Shown: piece by piece, positions 1 through 5,190 of the stretch
Numbering within the stretch: the stretch's first letter is position 1
How the letters are laid out: each line of letters begins with the position of its first letter
From: Sulfurimonas sp.
Lineage (GTDB): Bacteria; Campylobacterota; Campylobacteria; Campylobacterales; Sulfurimonadaceae
NCBI GenBank assembly: GCA_027083475.1
Contig: JALWON010000218.1
Coordinates: forward strand, 1 to 5,190
Direction: 5' to 3'
Length of the DNA: 5,190 nt
Notes under the pieces: generated by a model
What the model was told of the DNA's origin: nothing
Seen by the model: the letters and a program-made list of their open reading frames with translations, nothing else
Databases searched by the model: none
Translations under genes and position numbers: made by a program

Positions 1-1
1 A

Positions 2-1813
2 AGTATCTACAATAAGTCCAAGTTTACTTGTCCCTAAGCCAAGTACCACCACATAAGCGTGCTCACTACTATCTAAAATGCGTTCAACTTCAAAAATATC
101 ACCAATATGCACAAGCGATAAAACTTCATCACGTAAACGCATAACACTTTTCCCCTCAACAGTATAAATTTCATCTGTTGAAATTCGCACTGTCTCTAAA
201 ACGGAAGCGAGAGGAATCGCATAATACTCCTCTTGCACACCCACAAGCAGTGCTTGGATAATTGCAAGTGTTAAAGGGATTTTCAATTTCATTGAAGTCC
301 CTACTCCGAGTGTACTCTCTATATCAATCATACCGTTGAGTTTTTCAATGTTGGTTTTAACAACATCCATACCCACCCCACGACCGCTCACACTCGTCAC
401 AGAAGCAGCAGTTGAAAAACCTGGTTTAAAAATGAGTCCAAATGCCTCTTTATCACTCATATTATCTGCTTCTTTTTCAGTGATAATGCCTTTTTCAAGT
501 GACTTACTTTTAAGCATATTGACATCAAGCCCTTTTCCATCATCATCTATTTGAATAACGATTTGATTGCCTTCATTATATGCTTTTAAATCAATAGTTC
601 CCTTGGCATCTTTACCATTTGCCGTACGAACAGCAGGTGTCTCCACACCATGATCACAAGAGTTACGGATAATATGCACAAGCGGATCGCCTATCTCTTC
701 AACGATAGACTTATCAAGTTCTGTCTCTTCTCCAGAGATTACAAGTTCTATATCTTTGTTCAATTCACGTGATAAATCACGAATCATACGAGGAAATTTA
801 TTAAAGACTTTGCCTATAGGCAGCATACGTGTTTTCATCACGGCAATTTGTAAGTCTGTTGTCACAAGTGAGACAATAGAAACAACTTGATTAAGCTCTT
901 CTAAAAACTCTTCTCCCTCATAGCGTTCTTCTACATCATCATTAATTTTAATGAGTCTATTTTTTGCAAGAACAAGTTCTCCTATGAGATTCATTAAATG
1001 GTCGAGTCTCTTCACATCAACACGAATCGTCTGCTCAACTGTAGCAGGTGAGCGTTTTGCAGGAGCTGCTGCCTTTGGAGCTTCTTGTTTTGGTGTCGCA
1101 GGTGCTGCCGGTGGTGGTGGAGGCGGAGGTGGTGGTGCAACTTCTGCTTGTGGCTCTGGTTCGGGAGCTGGTGTTTCATCAGCAACTACTGGAACTTCTG
1201 GAACACTCTCACCTGCTGCCATTTTAGCTGCCCGTTTTGCCTTATCTTCTTCTTGTCGCTGTTGTAAAAGTCGTTCAATTTCAGCTTCTATCTCATCGGG
1301 GTCCATGTTGTCATAATCAGGTTCTTCTTGGGCTGGTGTTTCTGCTTGTGCTACTTCTGGCTCTACTTGTTCTGGCTCTGGTGCTTGTGGAGCAGGTGCT
1401 TCTACTGTAGGTGTTGCTACTTCACCCGTGCCTCCACTCACTTTATCAAGTCGTGCAACACATGCGGCAACATCAACACCTGCATCACTACTCGTATCAC
1501 GAATAATATTTAAAAGTTCTTTCATTAAATCAATAGATTCTAAAACAACATCCATAATGTCAGGAGTAAGCACCAGCTCACCGTGGCGAGCTTTGTTTAA
1601 AACATCTTCCATATGGTGTGTTAAATGGGTTAAAATATCAAAATTTAAAAATGAAGATGCCCCTTTAATCGTATGTGCAACACGGAAAATTCCATTTAAA
1701 AGTTCCAAATCTTCAGGATTTGATTCTAACTCTACCAAATCCTCATCTAGTTTTTCAACAAGTTCAAAAGACTCAACTAAAAAATCTTGCAGTATTTCTT
1801 GAAATTCATCCAT
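2..1813 (-). CDS. cheA: Chemotaxis histidine kinase CheA, 3' end outside window
   Basis: CheA autophosphorylates on histidine under chemoreceptor control and passes the phosphate to CheY; it acts at the cytoplasmic face in receptor arrays with CheW and CheV. 604 residues are visible without a frame break. The HPt domain (about 1-120) carries H47 in RVAHTIKGASSFL. Residues about 125-262 are a Pro/Ala/Glu-rich linker with nine prolines (227-235) and a charged helix (about 171-197); no P2 domain is recognisable. The dimerization domain follows (about 264-330, with MKTRMLPI at its end). The ATPase domain has an N box (HIIRNSCDHGVE, 380-391), a G1 box (DDDGKG, 423-428) and a G2 box (GRGVGMD, 477-483). 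A CheW-like domain starts near 512 and is cut by the window edge. Epsilonproteobacterial CheA usually ends in a receiver domain (CheAY), which would lie outside. The ATG has AGGAG 7 bases upstream and starts 10 bases after cheV. Confidence 0.97.
   Translation of the reverse strand, partial: MDEFQEILQDFLVESFELVEKLDEDLVELESNPEDLELLNGIFRVAHTIKGASSFLNFDILTHLTHHMEDVLNKARHGELVLTPDIMDVVLESIDLMKELLNIIRDTSSDAGVDVAACVARLDKVSGGTGEVATPTVEAPAPQAPEPEQVEPEVAQAETPAQEEPDYDNMDPDEIEAEIERLLQQRQEEDKAKRAAKMAAGESVPEVPVVADETPAPEPEPQAEVAPPPPPPPPPAAPATPKQEAPKAAAPAKRSPATVEQTIRVDVKRLDHLMNLIGELVLAKNRLIKINDDVEERYEGEEFLEELNQVVSIVSLVTTDLQIAVMKTRMLPIGKVFNKFPRMIRDLSRELNKDIELVISGEETELDKSIVEEIGDPLVHIIRNSCDHGVETPAVRTANGKDAKGTIDLKAYNEGNQIVIQIDDDGKGLDVNMLKSKSLEKGIITEKEADNMSDKEAFGLIFKPGFSTAASVTSVSGRGVGMDVVKTNIEKLNGMIDIESTLGVGTSMKLKIPLTLAIIQALLVGVQEEYYAIPLASVLETVRISTDEIYTVEGKSVMRLRDEVLSLVHIGDIFEVERILDSSEHAYVVVLGLGTSKLGLIVDT
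1109..1135 (-). repeat. Nine-proline codon run in cheA linker
   Basis: Nine consecutive CCN codons (CCA, CCT and CCG mixed) encode prolines 227-235 of CheA. The mixed third bases argue against a simple slippage-prone trinucleotide repeat and suggest the proline run itself is kept. It sits in the low-complexity linker between the phosphotransfer and dimerization domains. Confidence 0.9.
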
Positions 1814-1820
1814 ATTTTCA

Positions 1821-1826
1821 CTCCTA
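1821..1826 (-). promoter_or_regulatory. cheA ribosome binding site overlapping cheV stop
   Basis: On the minus strand the bases read TAGGAG. AGGAG (1821-1825) sits 7 bases before the cheA ATG, which fixes that start. The first three bases are also the TAG stop of cheV (1824-1826), so ribosomes ending cheV stop on the cheA initiation region, an arrangement suited to coupled, matched production of the two partners. Confidence 0.85.
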
Positions 1827-2762
1827 CTTTATGTGTGCACGTACAACACGTGACACTTCATTATAAAATGAGCTTGCTTCAAACTTCACTAAGTAAGCTT
1901 CTCCGCCTGCTTCTTTGCCTCTGTTTTCACTAAAATGATCACTTATTGATGAGTTAAAAACAATCGGAATATTATCAAAGCGTCCATCCTCTTTTACATT
2001 TGCTGCGAAATGAAACCCATCCATCTGTGGCATCTCAACATCAGATATAATTATTTTTAACTGATTTGCAATGCTATCACCATAGGTATAATAGAGTTCA
2101 TCAAGTTTCACTAAACCATCTTTACCATCGCTCGCTTCAACGACTTTAAAACCCATTTTTTGCAGGGCTTCTTTAACAATCTTTCTTGCAGTCGAACTAT
2201 CATCCAACACAAGAGCTAGTCCTGAAAAGCTCTCTAAATCTTCAGGTGTTGCATCGACATCAGGCGAGTAAAGACCCAAATCTTGCACCACACTCTCTAA
2301 ATCAAGAATGAGAAGAACATTATCCCCTTCTATCTTTGTAACTCCGGTAATTTTACTCGCATCAAGTCCATCAGAGCCATTCATAAAAGAGGCAGACTCT
2401 ATATCACTCCAACTAATACGACGAATACGTTTTGCTTCATGCACGACAAAACCAATCAAAACATTGTTAAACTCTGTAATAATGACCCGTGAATTATGGG
2501 CTACATCTTCAGGAGGTGTAATACCCATCCATTTTGCTAAATTAACTACAGGTATGACGACCTCGCGCAGGTCAAAGATGCCTTCAATAAACTCAGGAGT
2601 TCCAGGCAGTTCTGTTAAATTTGGCACACGAATAATTTCACGTACCTTTGAAACATTAATCCCATAAATACCTTCATACACACCATCTTCTTCCTGTTTA
2701 AATATACGAAAGTCAACAAGTTCCATCTCATTGGAACCAACTTTTAATGTGTTATCATCCAT
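1824..2762 (-). CDS. cheV: Chemotaxis coupling protein CheV (CheW-like + receiver)
   Basis: CheV is a CheW-like adaptor linking chemoreceptors to CheA; its receiver domain can be phosphorylated and is thought to tune coupling or drain phosphate. From the ATG at 2762 it has 312 residues, close to the usual 300-320. The N-terminus (GSNEMELVDFRIF) leads into a CheW domain (about 10-165). The receiver domain spans about 183-312, with the acidic pair D187/D188, phosphoacceptor D241 in IISDVEMPQMDG, a serine at the switch position (S271, in VFNSS) and lysine K293 in YLVKFE, so it looks phosphorylation-competent. An in-frame GTG at 2771 would add three residues and overlap the upstream stop as GTGA. 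I prefer the ATG because AAAGGG lies 8 bases before it but touches the GTG. The TAG stop overlaps the cheA ribosome binding site. Adjacency to cheA matches the cheV-cheA-cheW cluster of C. jejuni. Confidence 0.96.
   Translation of the reverse strand: MDDNTLKVGSNEMELVDFRIFKQEEDGVYEGIYGINVSKVREIIRVPNLTELPGTPEFIEGIFDLREVVIPVVNLAKWMGITPPEDVAHNSRVIITEFNNVLIGFVVHEAKRIRRISWSDIESASFMNGSDGLDASKITGVTKIEGDNVLLILDLESVVQDLGLYSPDVDATPEDLESFSGLALVLDDSSTARKIVKEALQKMGFKVVEASDGKDGLVKLDELYYTYGDSIANQLKIIISDVEMPQMDGFHFAANVKEDGRFDNIPIVFNSSISDHFSENRGKEAGGEAYLVKFEASSFYNEVSRVVRAHIK
1833..1856 (-). other. Inverted repeat (hairpin) at the end of cheV
   Basis: In the cheV-cheA transcript, GUGUCACGU (1848-1856) can pair with ACGUG-C-ACAC (1833-1842): nine pairs, one bulged C and a five-base loop (1843-1847). 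It lies in the last codons of cheV, seven bases upstream of the AGGAG of cheA. No U-run follows, so it is not a standard intrinsic terminator. It may affect mRNA processing or cheA translation, or be chance. Confidence 0.4.
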
Positions 2763-2767
2763 TTTTA

Positions 2768-3502
2768 TCACCCTTTAGAGAAACTCTTTTCTTCTAATAA
2801 CTCTTTATCATCCAAAGATTTTACAGTAAAATATCTTTGATTGCAAGCAAAAGCACCTAAATTTATGTAAGTAAATTTCTCAAATTTGATTTGCTTATTT
2901 TGATGATAATGTCCCTCTATAAAATAGTCACAACTATAACTATTTTCTATGCGTTTAGCAATAAATGCATGAAATCCTCTAAACTCATTACAATCCTCTT
3001 TTTTTGCTAAATGGGCATAAACATAGTTTAAAATTGCATGGTGTGTCACAAAATCAATTATTTTCAATAGAGGCAAAACGAAAGGATTTCTAATCACAGC
3101 AGTATACATACGGTATCCAATCGGCCCTGCAAAATCACCATGTGCTAAGAGAATTTTTTTGTTCTTATAATGGCAGGAGACAGGTTGTTTGGCTATAGGA
3201 AAAATTTGCATATGAGGAAAGAGTGTTTTTAAATTAAAATCATGATTTCCTTCTAAGTAGATAACAGCTATTTTTTTCGATATACTTTGAAGCATCTCTA
3301 TCATTTTCTGGTTGTTCAAATATGTATGTGCAATAGCACCAAAGAGGGCATCAAAAATATCACCCATTAAAATGAGCTGTGGTACTTGGATTTTTTCTGT
3401 ATAAATGGATTCAATAAGTGGAAAAAGTTCTGGTCGGGTTGGTGAAAAGTGTGCATCGGAGAGGATCAATGCACCTTTTAGAATCTCTATTTTATGGGAC
3501 AT
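2768..3502 (-). CDS. LpxH-like calcineurin-type metallophosphoesterase
   Basis: This 244-residue protein has the full two-metal metallophosphoesterase motif set: D16-x-H18 (SDAHF), GDIFD (47-51), GNHD (85-88), HGD (121-123) and GHYH (197-200). Its length, the order of motifs and a Y...RNP stretch just after HGD (130-140) resemble LpxH, which hydrolyses UDP-2,3-diacylglucosamine to lipid X and UMP in lipid A synthesis at the inner membrane surface. No signal peptide is visible. The third motif is GNHD, as in generic members of the superfamily, whereas classical LpxH has GNRD, so the substrate is uncertain and I give no symbol. The ATG overlaps the end of argC by 11 bases. The best Shine-Dalgarno (AGGAG, 3518-3522) is 15 bases upstream, which is long, and no ATG, GTG or TTG lies between the ATG and an in-frame stop at 3515-3517, so translation may depend on coupling to argC. 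Confidence 0.85.
   Translation of the reverse strand: MSHKIEILKGALILSDAHFSPTRPELFPLIESIYTEKIQVPQLILMGDIFDALFGAIAHTYLNNQKMIEMLQSISKKIAVIYLEGNHDFNLKTLFPHMQIFPIAKQPVSCHYKNKKILLAHGDFAGPIGYRMYTAVIRNPFVLPLLKIIDFVTHHAILNYVYAHLAKKEDCNEFRGFHAFIAKRIENSYSCDYFIEGHYHQNKQIKFEKFTYINLGAFACNQRYFTVKSLDDKELLEEKSFSKG
2771..2776 (-). promoter_or_regulatory. cheV ribosome binding site inside phosphoesterase 3' end
   Basis: AAAGGG on the minus strand forms the last two codons (Lys, Gly) of the LpxH-like gene, just before its TGA. It lies 8 bases before the ATG at 2762 but directly abuts the GTG at 2771, so it supports the ATG as the cheV start. Confidence 0.75.
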
Positions 3503-4490
3503 ACGCGATATTTGTTACTCCTGTGTTTTCCTCGAGTCCCATCATAATGTTTGCATTCACAACAGCTTGACTCGAAGCACCACGCATCAGGTTATCAATG
3601 GCACTTGAGATAAAAAGAAGATTGCCTTTGCGTTTGACATAAATATCACAAAAATTGGTGCCTGCAACATTCTTCATATCTACAGGAATTTCACTCACAC
3701 GAACATTTTTTTCATTTTTATAAAAATGCTTCAGCAGTGCAAATGCATCAAAATCATCTTCTACTTGCAAATAAATCGAGCTAATCATTCCACGAGTCAA
3801 AGGTACCAAATGCGGTACAAAATTGACCTCATCAAAAGAGACTCCTAACTTTTGTGCAATTTCAGGAGCATGACGGTGTAAAAGAGGATTGTAAGCAAAA
3901 AGATTATCATTAACATTGACAAAGTGTGTCGTCTCGCTCAGTTTTTTTCCAGCACCACTTACCCCTGTTTTTGCATCTATAATAATAGGCGTTCCCTCTT
4001 TGCGTTTTGCCATAAACGGTAAAATCCCTAAAATAGCGGAGGTAGGAAAACAACCAGGATTGGCCACTAATCTTGCAGATTTGAGTTGCTCTCGAAACAT
4101 CTCTGGTAACCCATAAACAACATGTTCTAAATTTTTTGGATCACTATGGGGCACATAGAATGCTTCATATACTTCTTGAGTGAGTCGATAATCAGCGGAG
4201 AGATCTACAACCTTCACACCAAGTTCCATAAGTGGTTTTACATATGCCATCGCTGTTTTATGTGGCACTGCAAGAAAAACAAGGCTGCACTCTTGTGCGA
4301 TTTTTTGCATATCAGCCTTATACACCTGCTCCTCACAAATGCCATTTAATGCAGGATGCAATGTGTTGATTGTTGTATCCCCTTCGGAATTTGCAATATA
4401 TCTCAAATCAAACTCTGGATGATTGACAAGAATTTTCACAAGTTCTAACCCTGTATATCCTGTTGCTCCTACTATGCCAACTTTGATCAT
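3492..4490 (-). CDS. argC: N-acetyl-gamma-glutamyl-phosphate reductase ArgC
   Basis: ArgC makes N-acetyl-glutamate-5-semialdehyde by NADPH-dependent reduction of N-acetylglutamyl phosphate, the third step of arginine synthesis, in the cytoplasm. From the ATG at 4490 the protein has 332 residues, within the usual range. It opens with a Rossmann dinucleotide-binding motif (GIVGATGYTG, 5-14). The catalytic cysteine is C147 in NPGCFPT, and the family signature HRHAPEI lies at 205-211. The frame also allows a TTG start at 4505 (five extra residues, inside greA). I chose the ATG because homologues begin just before the Rossmann motif and because stop and start then form TAAAATG with greA, one base apart. 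Only a weak Shine-Dalgarno (GAGTG, 4499-4503) precedes it, so translation is probably coupled to greA. No other arg gene is visible in the window. Confidence 0.97.
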   Translation of the reverse strand: MIKVGIVGATGYTGLELVKILVNHPEFDLRYIANSEGDTTINTLHPALNGICEEQVYKADMQKIAQECSLVFLAVPHKTAMAYVKPLMELGVKVVDLSADYRLTQEVYEAFYVPHSDPKNLEHVVYGLPEMFREQLKSARLVANPGCFPTSAILGILPFMAKRKEGTPIIIDAKTGVSGAGKKLSETTHFVNVNDNLFAYNPLLHRHAPEIAQKLGVSFDEVNFVPHLVPLTRGMISSIYLQVEDDFDAFALLKHFYKNEKNVRVSEIPVDMKNVAGTNFCDIYVKRKGNLLFISSAIDNLMRGASSQAVVNANIMMGLEENTGVTNIAYVP

Positions 4491-4491
4491 T

Positions 4492-4989
4492 TTAGTTACA
4501 CTCAAACACTATTTCTTGGTATTTCACTTCGTCGATTTCAAACTCTTTTTCACCACCGGGGAGACGAAATTTTACTTCATCACCCTCTTCATGTCCAAGT
4601 AACTGTTTTGCAAGGGGAGAAGCAAAAGAGATAAGCCCCATATCAGGATTTGATTCACATCCACCTACAATAGTATATGTTACCTCTTCATCTGTCTCAA
4701 GATTTGTCATCACTACCGTAGAACCAAAGCTCACCTTTGAATGCGCGAGTTCACTCGGATCTACGATTTGAGAATTTCCAAGAATTTCCGCTAACTCTGC
4801 TAAACGATTATCTATAATCTTCTGCATCTCTTTAGCTGCATGGTACTCTGCGTTTTCTTTTAAATCACCATGTTCTAGTGCTTCTTCTATATCTTTGACA
4901 ACCTGTGGGCGTTTCACCTCTTTGAGTTCTTTGACCTCTGCTTGTAATTTTTCATAACCATAAAGTGTCATTGGTTCAACTTTTTGCAT
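4492..4989 (-). CDS. greA: Transcription elongation factor GreA
   Basis: GreA enters the secondary channel of RNA polymerase and stimulates cleavage of the RNA 3' end in backtracked complexes. The 165-residue protein has the two-domain layout: an N-terminal coiled coil (about 8-80) with the family signature HGDLKENAEYHAAKE (40-54), and a C-terminal FKBP-like domain (about 85-165). The acidic tip residues are D42 and E45, equivalent to D41 and E44 of E. coli GreA, so it should be catalytically competent. It is a few residues longer than the 158-residue E. coli protein. The ATG at 4989 gives the expected N-terminus (MQKVEPMTLYGYEKL); M7 is a less likely start. A purine-rich ribosome binding site lies at 4993-5003 and a predicted promoter further upstream, making greA the likely first gene of this unit. 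Confidence 0.97.
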   Translation of the reverse strand: MQKVEPMTLYGYEKLQAEVKELKEVKRPQVVKDIEEALEHGDLKENAEYHAAKEMQKIIDNRLAELAEILGNSQIVDPSELAHSKVSFGSTVVMTNLETDEEVTYTIVGGCESNPDMGLISFASPLAKQLLGHEEGDEVKFRLPGGEKEFEIDEVKYQEIVFECN

Positions 4990-5019
4990 ATACTTCTTCT
5001 CTTTTTATTTATTTGTATC

Positions 5020-5028
5020 ATTATATCA
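5020..5028 (-). promoter_or_regulatory. Predicted sigma70 extended -10 promoter for greA operon
   Basis: Read on the minus strand the bases are TGATATAAT: a perfect extended -10 (TGn followed by TATAAT, with the hexamer at 5020-5025). No TTGACA-like -35 is present at the expected distance (about 5043-5048), which fits epsilonproteobacterial promoters that rely on the -10 and upstream AT-rich periodicity. A start near the A at 5013-5014 would give a leader of about 24 bases before greA. The TGA of the extended element is also the stop codon of the upstream flavoprotein. No terminator hairpin is seen in the gap. Confidence 0.65.
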
Positions 5029-5190
5029 AATTTTTATATTTTTCGCACATAGATACGCACTACTAAATGCCCATTGAAAATTATATCCGCCCAGTTCGCC
5101 TGTCACATCAACCACTTCTCCTATAAAATAGAGCCCTTGTACCTTTTTTGACTCCAAAGTTTTCATCTCTAACTCTTCAGATAACACCCC
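5026..5190 (-). CDS. HI0933/BaiN-family FAD-dependent oxidoreductase, C-terminal end only
   Basis: Only the last 54 codons lie in the window; the gene begins beyond the right edge and ends in TGA at 5026-5028. The visible part reads LEMKTLESKKVQGLYFIGEVVDV and then GGYNFQWAFSSAYLCA. This matches the conserved end of the HI0933-like (BaiN/RdsA) flavoproteins, where GLYF-GE-DV-G-GGYN-Q-A-SS forms the last part of the FAD-binding fold. Members are mostly of unknown physiological function; BaiN takes part in bile-acid dehydroxylation in clostridia, which should not be assumed here. The family call is firm despite the short fragment; the substrate is unknown. It precedes greA by 36 bases, so read-through into greA is possible. 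Confidence 0.88.
   Translation of the reverse strand, partial: GVLSEELEMKTLESKKVQGLYFIGEVVDVTGELGGYNFQWAFSSAYLCAKNIKI

Larger units (their letters stand above)
1..5013 (-). other. Predicted operon greA-argC-phosphoesterase-cheV-cheA
   Basis: All five genes point the same way. The junctions are a 1-base gap, an 11-base overlap, a 5-base gap and a 10-base gap, with no terminator-like hairpin followed by a U-run between them. Co-transcription from the promoter upstream of greA is therefore likely, and the unit continues past the left edge. Extra internal promoters for cheV or cheA cannot be excluded from sequence alone. Confidence 0.65.

Noticed and set aside
951..1316. Open forward-strand frame encoding a glycine- and serine-rich protein
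   Set aside because: It is the antisense of the Pro/Ala-rich cheA linker; proline codons read backwards give glycine-like runs. There is no ribosome binding site or homology, and the cheA frame is unambiguous.
2622..2627. TGGCAC as half of a sigma54 promoter (also at 3599-3604 and 4263-4268)
   Set aside because: No TTGC-like element follows at the required spacing, and these lie on the strand opposite to all genes, inside coding sequence.
2763..2771. GTG at 2771 as the cheV start, giving a GTGA overlap
   Set aside because: The Shine-Dalgarno AAAGGG would touch the start codon, whereas the ATG at 2762 has 8-base spacing and gives the N-terminus expected for CheV.
3941..3948. Seven-base homopolymer runs in argC (here) and in the phosphoesterase (about 3154-3160) as possible phase-variation tracts
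   Set aside because: They are A/T runs of only seven, encode ordinary lysine codons, and lie in housekeeping genes; phase-variable tracts in this lineage are typically longer G/C runs.
4491..4505. TTG at 4505 as the argC start
   Set aside because: It would add five residues before the usual ArgC N-terminus and has a rarer start codon; the ATG at 4490 fits the family and the stop-start junction with greA.
1..5190. Mobile elements, CRISPR arrays, tRNA or other RNA genes, phage or defence genes
   Set aside because: Apart from the short greA leader gap the window is filled with intact or edge-cut conserved genes in one direction; no direct repeat arrays, transposase motifs or RNA gene signatures were seen.

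Overview
This window looks like Campylobacterota (epsilonproteobacterial) chromosome, and all six genes lie on the minus strand. Three things point there: moderately AT-rich DNA, cheV directly upstream of cheA (the order known in Campylobacter jejuni), and a promoter with an extended -10 but no -35. A free-living relative such as Sulfurospirillum or Sulfurimonas would fit, but the genus cannot be settled by eye.

Layout in the direction of transcription (right to left): the last 54 codons of an HI0933/BaiN-family flavoprotein (5026-5190); a 36-base AT-rich gap with a predicted promoter; greA, transcript-cleavage factor (4492-4989); argC, N-acetyl-gamma-glutamyl-phosphate reductase (3492-4490); an LpxH-like metallophosphoesterase (2768-3502); cheV, a chemotaxis coupling protein with a receiver domain (1824-2762); and cheA, the chemotaxis histidine kinase (2-1813), which runs off the left edge. 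Between greA and cheA the gaps are at most 10 bases or the genes overlap (1 base between greA and argC, an 11-base overlap between argC and the phosphoesterase, 5 bases before cheV, 10 bases before cheA). They probably form one co-transcribed, partly translationally coupled unit. No gene-free stretch reaches 300 bases.

The genes do not share one pathway. CheV and CheA build the receptor-kinase array that controls swimming. GreA rescues stalled RNA polymerase, ArgC makes arginine, and the phosphoesterase may act in lipid A synthesis. CheA shows the most lineage-specific structure: an HPt domain with H47, then a long Pro/Ala/Glu-rich linker with nine consecutive prolines and a short charged helix where a P2 domain would normally sit, then the dimerization, ATPase and CheW-like domains.

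I found no mobile element, CRISPR array, RNA gene, phage gene or defence gene, and no convincing new system. The points worth a second look are small: a promoter whose extended -10 TG comes from the upstream gene's stop codon, the polyproline run, the missing P2 domain, the GNHD motif in the LpxH-like protein, and a hairpin at the cheV-cheA junction.
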